A DNA stretch of 18,485 nucleotides, from positions 1-18,485 of the forward strand of contig JAQIWT010000541.1 in NCBI GenBank assembly GCA_034696485.1, read 5' to 3'. Position 1 is the stretch's first letter, and every line of letters begins with the position of its first letter. This document shows, piece by piece, positions 1 to 7,985 of this stretch. This DNA comes from Isohypsibius dastychi. Lineage: Eukaryota > Tardigrada > Eutardigrada > Parachela > Isohypsibiidae. The notes below the pieces were generated by a model, which did not search any database, was not told the DNA's origin, and saw only the letters and a list, made by a program, of their open reading frames with translations. The position numbers and the translations under genes are program-made.

Positions 1-2179
1 TACCCGCAGTCCTCGTGCCTGCGCTTGATTTCCTAAATCAAGTTTGTTTGGTACCACTTGATCGGCAGAACGGAGTAGCATTTCTTTCATATTTTGGATT
101 TTGCTAAAATTTTGAATTCGGTACTTGTATGTTCGGTAAAATTCAGTATATGTGATCATATTGACTTACGCGACATGAACGGCGGGAGAAGCCTCGTTCG
201 CGCTGACGATAAGCAACGGAAACAGAAGGGAAAATATACATCCGCTGAAAAGATAAAACAAAACAAATCATGGCTACGGTAGGCTCATCTCAAAAAAACT
301 GCCTTACTTAATCCAGAAACTGTCTGTGATCTGCGTAACGATGGCCAAAGGCAGGCCGAACCCAAAAAAGTACGACCAGCGCACTTCAATGTAACGGAGA
401 CGTTTGTTAATTTCCCAACCTGAAACGTCATAACGAAGATTCGAAAAAGGCAAAACAACTGTTTGGCGAATTTTAAACCATGAAAAACGACAGAGCAATG
501 ATCCATCAAATCGCTTCCACTATTTCACTTCCGCTGAAGACATAACTTGTTGTTGGGTTTCTCACCTAGGTTAAACCACTTATACTCGAAAGCGTAAAAC
601 GCGTTGAGAAGGCTGATGTGGAAAACGGACAATGCTTGAGCCAAGGCAGGAATCGGAAGTATTGCTGCTAGTTGTGCCTGAAAACAACGGAAACAGAAGG
701 TCATCCTAGTTCCGAAAATCACATAGACACTAAGGAAAATTTCGACACTCTAAACATCTCAACCATTTAGTATTTTCAGGTTGAGAAAAAATTCAGATCC
801 AGTTATCGAAAATTCTGAAAATTCACGCAAAACAGAAGAAAGTTTGACAGAAGCAACTCGATTAACTCGATCACTGTTTATTCCATTTACCTGGCACAGG
901 AAAAGACTCTGGATGAGCAAGCTAAAGAGCAAATCGGCGATCAAGGTTCCCACGCTCATTTTCATGATTGTTGGTTTCTGGAAGCTCCGGTTATATGCGG
1001 CGTCTGCGATATCCTGGGAATATTCACAAACTAATTAAAAAGGTGACAAGGAAAAAAGGAACCGCAATATACCTGAAACCAAATGAAGCTGACAATGCGA
1101 CTGAGGATGAACAATGGCAAAATCCACAATATTTTGAATAGACCGGAAGCTAGGAAAGACAGCCAAGCCCAAACTGTCGCTCGAACACCTTCTTCATGCC
1201 CTGAATAACACTTTCAATTCAAACACGGTTTTTGGTGTAATTTGACCATGTGCAAGACATACCGAGCATCAGGTGGGTAACTCCTTCGAGCACCGGAAGT
1301 ACGAGGTGATTGAACACGACCAAACTAGCCTATAACCAAGAGTACGTGGAATTAAGACAAAATGAAATAATCGATCAGTTTCAACTCTGAAATTTTGAAG
1401 GATTCTTATTTTTCAATCAATCTACCAGCAGAATATTTTCGGAAATGTCAGCTAGCTATAATGCCTCTATAAACAATCAATAAAATTTTGAGTTGGTTTA
1501 AAATGTTGATGCTGAAGTCTATGGCGGAATATTTCTAGTCAGACATATTGCTTTGCCTCATCAGAAGACTATTTTTGTGGCTTTCTATTTTTTCGCTTCT
1601 AAAACCATGGCTAAGAGTCCGCAAAAAACAAGACTCAGTTTTTTAGGATAAACTTCCGTCTTTCTTTCACGAAGCTGTTCTGGAAACGCTCATATTGTCT
1701 CAAACACTTAAATCCAAGTATCGATGAAAACTGTCCAATTGAGCTGCGACACACTCACTAGACAAACTCCTCCGTTAAGAAGACAACACTGAAGAATCCG
1801 TTTGCGAATTCGCGGTTTCCTGTTAAGCAAAACAAATGAACAATGGTTAACGGTCAGTTCTAATCTAAGCTTCAGTTTTCAACCACAATAGAGCTGCAAA
1901 ACGTGATTTTTGAATGAAAAACCAAAGGGAGAGGACGAAAGTTTCGATGGATGGAAAAAACGAGGTAGAAACTGACTCTGATTTGGAACTCGCTCGTTTT
2001 GGCAGTCGCTCTTCTCGTCTCCGCTGCAATTCTGTAACAGCTTTCTTCTTGGTCAGTTCTTCACTATTTGCAGCAACATCTTCCTGATTCAGTCGATAAA
2101 AATGCACAAAACCCAGAACTGCATCGCGGAAACCATTCACAAATGATCCCAGGAGCATCTGCAAGTCCTTCGTTGACAT
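1..2179 (-). CDS. EI24: EI24 homologue (ER membrane, autophagy-associated), C-terminus cut by window edge
   Basis: EI24 family: polytopic ER protein known in animals as a p53-induced, autophagy-linked factor. Exons (high to low): 1977-2179, 1759-1819, 1263-1329, 1073-1200, 891-1013, 566-677, 308-419, 170-244, and possibly 103 to 1. Codon phases agree across all the joins among the first eight. Seen: N-terminal amphipathic segment starting MSTKDLQMLLGSFVNG, a charged linker, then RILQCCLLNGGV, LVLPVLEGVTHL, ILWILPLFILSRIVSFIWFQ, DIADAAY, IADLLFSLLIQSLFL, the VFHISLLNAFYAFEYKWFN block, IEVRWSYFFGFGLPLA and LFPLLIVSANEA. These follow the human protein in order from memory. The ATG at 2179 matches the family start. 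About 293 residues are visible of roughly 340 expected. Exon 1 uses a weaker GTCAGT donor. The last exon is uncertain: the frame is open to base 1 but does not clearly match the family tail. Confidence 0.93.
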
Positions 2180-2193
2180 CTTCCACGCTCACG

Positions 2194-2344
2194 CTACAAA
2201 ACAAAAACATTCATAAAAAATTCTCTAGAAAATAAAACAGAAATCTCACTTTTCAGCATCGAGAAGAAAGATTGCTTTAGCTTCCAAGAAATCGGTCCAC
2301 AAATTAGATTTCTTCTCCGTCCAGGCTTCCAACTTTTCAGTCCA
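2194..2344 (-). other. Candidate 5'UTR exon and short intron of EI24
   Basis: Upstream of the EI24 ATG, reading the minus strand, a TTTTGTAG acceptor ends at 2194, and 14 nt of leader separate it from the start codon. A GTGAG donor lies at 2249-2248, giving a 56-nt intron (2194-2249) of the size used elsewhere in this window. The exon before it could run from 2344 to 2250, after a GCAG acceptor. This exon is open in one frame but that frame does not join the EI24 frame, so I call it untranslated leader. Inferred from splice signals only. Confidence 0.4.
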
Positions 2345-2899
2345 CTGCGATCAGACGCATAATAGAATACAGCAAATATTCACAGAGTGACACGGATCAT
2401 GATCCAAAAAATGGAAAAGGCATAACAAGAACTGTGATGAGCAATCACCTGACGAAGATGAACGAAATGTGTTTTGAAAATTAAACGAAAACAAACGAAT
2501 TTGACCTGGCTGGTACGGGGGCTCGGTTGGCAGCTTACAGTAGCACTAAAGCCAGTCGACCATGAAATATTAGGCCACAAAGTGGCCGCTTTCAGCTACT
2601 GGCAGACTTCCTCGCCCTTGCGAGAATGAGGGTCCGTCCGCTACCGAACGAATGACGAATTGGATACAGGGAAACGTTATTTCAGTGTTGCCCTGATATT
2701 GATTGTGTTGTGTTGGGATGAAGAAACAGAATTATTTCACGAAGAAATATAGTAATCGTTGTTTCAAATATGGAATTGTCCTGAGCACCCAGGTAAAACA
2801 TGTGAATCTGTCAGTTGATCATAGGATAAAAATGTGGCGCCTTTGACTGAATTCCTGTGTAGGCAAATCTGCTTCGCTCCGAATTAAACTGCATTTCAG
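2345..2899. other. Intergenic region between divergent EI24 and chromodomain genes
   Basis: No coding exon recognised on either strand. The position between two divergent genes suggests that it holds both promoters, but I see no clear TATA box or other motif I would defend. The ORFs here are short and AT-driven. Confidence 0.4.
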
Positions 2900-3001
2900 T
2901 TTCAGCTCTTCGAATGCTCCGTTGGTGCTAGTAAAGAACTGATACTTTTCCTGCACAACTGTCGCTCTTCCGTTCCTGGTTTCATTAGCATAAAATCACA
3001 G
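2900..3001 (+). other. Exon-like segment, possible 5'UTR exon of the chromodomain gene
   Basis: A 102-nt segment is framed by a good acceptor (GCATTTCAG, ending 2899) and a good donor (CACAG|GTAAGC at 3001/3002). One frame is open throughout, but it has no in-frame ATG and no recognisable similarity. The simplest reading is a non-coding leader exon spliced to the acceptor ending at 3922, four bases before the chromodomain-protein ATG. It could instead be an alternative first coding exon. Confidence 0.35.
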
Positions 3002-3922
3002 GTAAGCCCAGCGATTCGAAGTTGTTGTTTGTTCACAGGGGAAACTTGTCGGAGAAGCTTGAAAATGTGTTGAGTTGGGATATAGGATTGTTTTGGCGTT
3101 CCCATCTTTTATTGTTCATAGTTGACCCCGTGTCGGTCAACATGCACATTCTCACAGCGAAATAGGCTCTACATGGGACAGGGAGTGTGACGGGACTAAC
3201 TTCTTGAGGCTGACGGGGAGGATGAATGTGGGATTGAAGATTGGGATGTTCGAAGGGACCTTCTAGGTGTAAAATTTCATCGTGCTTGAGGTTCAGTCTT
3301 TTGGTGCCGTGACCGCCATTCAAACTGAATATAGTACCTAGCTGCAAAGCCCTTTGAATTTCCGGACTTGAGCAAAGAGTGCGTTGTGAGGAGGTTGACG
3401 AAACTTCGTTCCCTTACAGCGAAGATGGTCCCTGGTCCTTTGAACTGAACAGAGTTTTCTGTAAGATTTGAACATCGTATCTCTCTTCTGTTACAGTTAA
3501 CAAACTCTTTGAGCGCTAGTATTTCGTTTAAGCCCAAGTTGGACCGTGTGTCACCCGTGATCTCGCTGGGATTTGCTCGATATTTCGACTCTTCGATTTG
3601 GTCGTCTTTATGCTGTACTTTGAGGGGAATTCAGTCCATTTTATCGGGCACTCTGAGTTCGTTCCGAATTCCGAAAACTCTAGTTTGTTCCATTTCTGAT
3701 AATTTTCACAGCGGAGCTTCCGTAACTTTGAGAGAAGGTGTTCGACAAATTTGTGACCTTTGTAATGTGTTCTGGTTTTTTACCTGAAATTAGTCTAACA
3801 GCAGCCGTCGTCTCGATAGTTTCTCAACTCCGGTGAACGGCGAATTTGTTGAGGGGTGTTCGTTGGTGATCGGAATTCTCTCTCAACATTGTCAACATTC
3901 TCAAAGGGTTTTTCGTTTGCAG
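3002..3922. other. Probable long 5' intron or leader region before the chromodomain gene
   Basis: About 0.9 kb with no convincing coding exon. It ends in a pyrimidine-rich acceptor TTTTTCGTTTGCAG at 3922, so at least its right end is likely intronic. A second acceptor-like TTCTGTTACAG ends at 3495. Overlapping open frames on both strands show no family features. Confidence 0.35.
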
Positions 3923-3925
3923 AAA

Positions 3926-5991
3926 ATGGACTACACGCCACCGGTGAGGAAGTTATCCCCGCGGAAGAACAAGGGAAATCGAATGACATCGCTGTTGGAC
4001 CCCCATCGTCAGTCGTCAATGACGGAGATGGACGATATAATCTCACAGTTTCCGCCACCGTTGAAAGAGAGCTCGGTTCTTTCATCGGATTCGAGTTCAT
4101 TCCTTGGCCCGCCCACCAGTGACATTCTGCCACCAATCAACTGCACCGACGGCGGGGCGCAAACCCCCAGAGCAAAGACGAGTGCTAGGAGTAGGCGTGA
4201 TGTGACGAGTGGTGAGAGTGAAGAGTACATCGCGCGTTCAGCACGAGGATCAAGTGAGATCCCCATCACCACGTCGGTCAGATCGACAGGAGTATCTCGC
4301 CCTAAACGCAATCGTCGTCCGCCGAAACGGAATGCTCCATCTCCGGCGAAACGAGAATCATCCGCGGAAGAGGATGTTCGTGCAGATTTGGGACCCAACG
4401 AGTTCATCATTGAGCGTGTTCTTGGTTACAAGTTGATCAACAAGCGACGGTATGGTCGAATCAAGTGGCAAGGATATCGGTATGTTTTAGACGTTTGACA
4501 TTCAAAACAGCCATGACTATTGCTCTGTCGTAGACAAACTTCATGGGAACCGATTGACTCCATTTTCTTCTACGACCCAAGCAAACGCCCAGAGAATAAG
4601 GTTCCTGGGGATATTACTGCTTGTCGAGAGAGGAAGGGTCAGCGGGAATACAAGGTTCATTATGAAGGATATCCATCGTAAGTTGGTGAACCGTCCTGGT
4701 TACGGTTTATAAAAGAACATCTGAGAATAGTGTGACTATCTAGCTTCTCCTTAGTTAGCTATACCTGACTGGCTGATTGTGATTTCAGGGTCTGTGACCG
4801 ATGGGTTCAGTCCAAGAAGTTGAAGTGCAAGGAATTGATTGACGCTTATCACGTGCGATATGATGCCAAGAAGCTTCTGGCTAGAGGAATTGTCGCCGGG
4901 TCATCTCGTTCGAGCTCCAAGTCTGATGCCACAAAGTCCAGCGCCAGTGGATCGGGAACGACAAGCCGTGGCCGTTCAAATGTGAGTTCGAAGTCAACCG
5001 TCAATGGACCGGCGGATGAAAGTGCGGATCACCCTGACTTGGCACTGAGTATCGTCAGATCGGGTTTAAGGGGGCCTCAGACTACCGCTGTGGGTCCGAT
5101 TTCATCAGAACTGGCAAAACACAGTGTGAGAATTATGAGCTCCCGGATCATCACGAGAAAATTGCGGGAGGTTGCTGCTTCGGGCAACAGGGTCACTTCA
5201 CTTCTGGATCCAAAAAGTCGAAATGCGCGAGGAGCTGTGGTGAATCAATGTTCCAAGGTGGGATCCAGAAAGCCGGCTACGGTGCGAAATTTGGCTGATG
5301 TTGTTGGATCATGTTCAAGCGCTGATTGGACTGGACCGAGTTCGAAGGAATGTGGGAAGAAATTCAATGTCAGATCTGCTCTGAATGCCAGGAAATCTCC
5401 AAAGAAGCCGAAGATCATGATGACAGGTACGTCGTTGCACTAAGCTAGAGAGTGTTTGACGAATCTGCTATTGCAGAAGCTGAACCTGCAGTCACCGTTT
5501 TGGAGCCAGAAGTGGCTGTGGAGGAAGTGACTGTCGGTACGGAAACCGAGCCGGAATTGATGCGGAATCTGAGAAGTGGACTGAGTATTCTGGAGCAGAA
5601 GATGGCTGACATGCCATCAGTTGATGACGTCATGGCTGCCGTCGAGACGAGCCCTGAGCCGGTTGTTCAGTTTAAGACTGAAAGTGTTCCAGAAGCGCCC
5701 GCTTTTCCTGAAGTTTTAGATGTTCAGAAAGTGGAAGAAAAGCCTTGTCTCCCAACTCCTCCGCCGATTTCAGAGAAACCCTTGACAGAGATGGATAGTG
5801 AGGAACTCCGGGCGTTTCTGACAAGGAAGGATTTCAGCGGTGCTGCGGAGAAGTTGTTTGAGTTGAATTATGACGGGCAGGAGTTCATGAAGATTGCTGG
5901 ACCCAAGATGTTGACAGATATGGCGATTCCGTTGGGGCCGGCGTTGAAGATATGTAAGCTGATCAGGGAGACTCGTGCTGCTGCCATCTGA
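3926..5991 (+). CDS. Chromodomain / chromo-barrel-like / SAM domain chromatin protein
   Basis: Four coding exons: 3926-4479, 4534-4677, 4789-5426, 5477-5991; introns of 54, 111 and 50 nt; all phases agree; 616 residues. The start is the ATG four bases after an acceptor. Domains: Ser/Pro/basic-rich N-terminus (1-155); a chromodomain at about 158-200 (EFIIERVL, IKWQGY, SWEPIDSI) that keeps the aromatic positions F, W and Y expected of a methyl-lysine cage; a second module at about 205-245 (REYKVHYEGYPS, CDRWVQSKKL) resembling the chromo-barrel/Tudor-knot YxVHYxG...DxWV signature; a Ser/basic linker; a C-terminal SAM domain at about 550-612 ending IPLGPALKICKLI. Inferred role: nuclear histone reader with SAM-mediated self-association, Polycomb- or MRG-like. 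I do not recognise a named orthologue. A 19-residue motif occurs twice (residues 8-26 and 356-374). Confidence 0.9.
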
Positions 5992-6117
5992 GTTGCTCGC
6001 TTATCTGCATACTCCATTTGTCCATTCGTTCATCCAAATTGCTTTCGGTTATTTCATTTCGATAATTTAGCTCACGAGTTCTGAACGTTTCGGTTTCATT
6101 AGTGCGTTGTTTCTGAG

Positions 6118-6140
6118 TTTATTCTTATCTCTTATTTATT
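6118..6140 (-). promoter_or_regulatory. Poly(A) signals (two AATAAA) for the GPCR gene
   Basis: Read on the minus strand, AATAAA hexamers lie at 6140-6135 and 6123-6118, about 140-160 nt beyond the GPCR stop codon. The spacing is reasonable for 3' end formation. They sit inside the 3' flank of the convergent chromodomain gene, so the two transcripts probably overlap at their ends. Confidence 0.5.
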
Positions 6141-6227
6141 GGAATGTTCGTGTTAGTATCTAGTACCCGGATCACAGCCAAGTCTGCATGCATGATTATA
6201 TACTGTATGTGCATGATTGCCGTGCTG

Positions 6228-6233
6228 AATATA
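6228..6233 (+). promoter_or_regulatory. Possible variant poly(A) signal AATATA for the chromodomain gene
   Basis: No AATAAA follows the stop at 5991 on the plus strand. AATATA at this position is a known weak variant, about 240 nt after the stop. If used, the transcript would overlap the 3'UTR of the convergent GPCR gene. Confidence 0.2.
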
Positions 6234-6278
6234 GAAAAGTAAAAATGGAAAGCATGTGGGTTTGACCTTTGGATAACG

Positions 6279-7400
6279 CTAGATAAATGCATAGTTTCTG
6301 ATTCTCCATTCGAAAAAAAGGTGTAGAAGCTGTGCTAAATGCTTGTATTGTATGAGGTGATGTATGGTTAAAGATCGCTTTAGCGCCATGAGGATCCCGC
6401 AACTTCCGGCTCCGTGTTTTGATGAGATGGATCGACTTATCCATGTGCCGTCGGTTTCGTACCATTGTGTGAGTTTCGAACAACAGACAACATTTCCGCG
6501 GTTGAGTTTGAGCCACGACTTGGCCGCCTTCCTGTAGTCCTCGTTCATTGAGTAGAAAATGATCTGTTCGAATAAGATAGCGTCGTTTCACAAGACAAAA
6601 AATTGAGAAAGAGAAAATACTGACCGGATTTGCGAAGTACGCGATGGGCATCAGTGAGCGCAACCACAAGAAAACTTCTCGCGGATTAACATCGGGATTA
6701 AGGGTGAAACTCAGCACAATCGGGGCGGGAATGTAACAAATCATATGCAAAACGGCGGTCAAGCACAAAATTCTGGTCATCTTTCCTCGTTTGGCAGTCT
6801 GACGATAGGCTGCATCGTTCTCCGCGTTGGCCAATCCGCGACTTTTAATATACAGTCTCAAATAGATCATAATGTAGACGAATGCAGTCATTCCCAGTGG
6901 CACGTATACCCCTACACTCGTACGAAGTTGGAGCAGCTGTGGATTGGTGTATCGAAGTCCGCATTCTCCATTGGGGAGAAAACCGGTTTCGGGCATCTTG
7001 GTGACAAACAGCGCTAGTAGGGTGACCGTGGAGGTGATCACGTTGATAAATGCAATAGTCAACAATGTCGCCTTAGGAGTGGTGATGGCCTTGAAATGAT
7101 GAGAGTGATACATGGCGCCACGTAGGGGCTCATAGAGAGGAATATCATCGACCAGTTACTGGAGACGATGCTGGAATGCGCGAAGTATAACACAGCGAGA
7201 CAGCTTACTCGGACCGGCAGTTTCAAAGTGGGCTCCGCTGCCATTGTATTGAGAATCGGGGTGAGAACCGCTGAGAGGGTAAACTCGATGAAGAACGCAT
7301 TGAGAATCAAACGTCCGGAACCGGTACGGAGGGTTTTGTTGAGTAGGATTGAGATGATGATCGAGCCAATGAGGAAAGTTGACACCAGGTTGATTGACAT
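6279..7400 (-). CDS. Class A (rhodopsin-like) orphan GPCR with a reading-frame break after TM3
   Basis: Read from 7400 down. First segment: TM1 (VSTFLIGSIIISILLNK), TM2, the ECL1 side, and TM3 with Cys 3.25 (VSCLAVLYFAHSS) through to SPYVA. The frame then shifts at about 7114-7118 and continues from 7113 (MYHSHHFKAITTPK): TM4, an ECL2 cysteine (GECGLRY), TM5 with Pro (VYVPLGMTAFVYIMIY), TM6 (CYIPAPI) and TM7. A 61-nt intron (6564-6624, donor GTCAGT) then restores the canonical TM7/helix 8 text ANPIIFYSMNEDYRKAAK in the last exon, 6563-6279. About 350 residues in all. The ligand is unknown and the family assignment comes from motifs only. DRY is replaced by SPY. No GT-AG intron of plausible size explains the shift, so this is a sequence error, a mutated allele or a pseudogene. 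The N-terminus before TM1 is short; an upstream exon may be missing, and a TAG acceptor lies just upstream. Confidence 0.85.
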
Positions 7401-7985
7401 GGTGAATCCGAAACCAGGCTAGTACAGTTTTTGGAACGATAATAGGGTGGAGGGGGAATTCCCGGTGGAATTTATTTTGAGTCGAAATTGTTCTGTTCAG
7501 GTGAATCCGATTACAGTCAACTTTTATCCTGATATTTGCAGGATGGATTCTTTTGAACCAAGTCACGATTTACATCCTGAAAAGACCACGCGCAATAACA
7601 CATTTTTCTGACTTCTTCAGAAGACCTCATCCCCGAATGTAAAACTCTGTCATACCCAGGTTTTGGGTTATTTTAAAGTACTGAACTGGCTTCCAGCTGA
7701 GGTTCTGTTTATTGGTCACCCGGCATTCGATGGTTCTCTTCTTCTCCAAGTATTTGATACGATTAGGGATGTGACGTCTTTTTGTCACATTCAAGGTTGT
7801 TTCTGCTATACCTGAAACTATGTACATTTACCATCGTTTATTAGCATATTGTACTGACTGGAAGCATTTCAAAAAATCATTGATGAATTGACCAATACGC
7901 GAGCAAGGAAGCCAAGTTCGCATTGAGAACATTTTCTCGAAACAAACAGCCAAAATTTTAAGCGTCAATTTTCTAACAAATGTGT
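7401..7985. other. Interval between GPCR and glyoxalase II genes
   Basis: Holds the glyoxalase II 3'UTR (right part) and presumably the GPCR promoter and leader (left part). On the minus strand, 7803-7656 is an open stretch bounded by an acceptor (AGTTTCAG ending 7804) and a donor-like CTGG|GTATGA. Its downstream phase does not connect to the GPCR frame, so I leave it unassigned. No repeat or RNA gene recognised. Confidence 0.4.
7837..7842 (-). promoter_or_regulatory. Poly(A) signal AATAAA of glyoxalase II gene
   Basis: On the minus strand GCTAATAAACG lies about 144 nt after the glyoxalase II stop codon. It is the first canonical hexamer in that direction. Confidence 0.6.

Noticed and set aside
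4009-4410. 133-codon minus-strand ORF opposite the chromatin gene
   Set aside because: Shadow frame of a Ser/Arg-rich coding exon; no independent features.
4480-4498. Chromodomain ending with YVLDV and a stop at 4498
   Set aside because: This reads into the GTATGT intron. Splicing to 4534 continues the chromodomain with SWEPIDSI.
6196-6624. Read-through of the GPCR frame past TM7 (giving NPVSIFSFSIF and a long tail)
   Set aside because: A GTCAGT donor at 6624 and CGAACAG acceptor at 6564 give NPIIFYSMNEDYRK, the proper TM7/helix 8 text, in another frame; the read-through is intron plus shifted exon.
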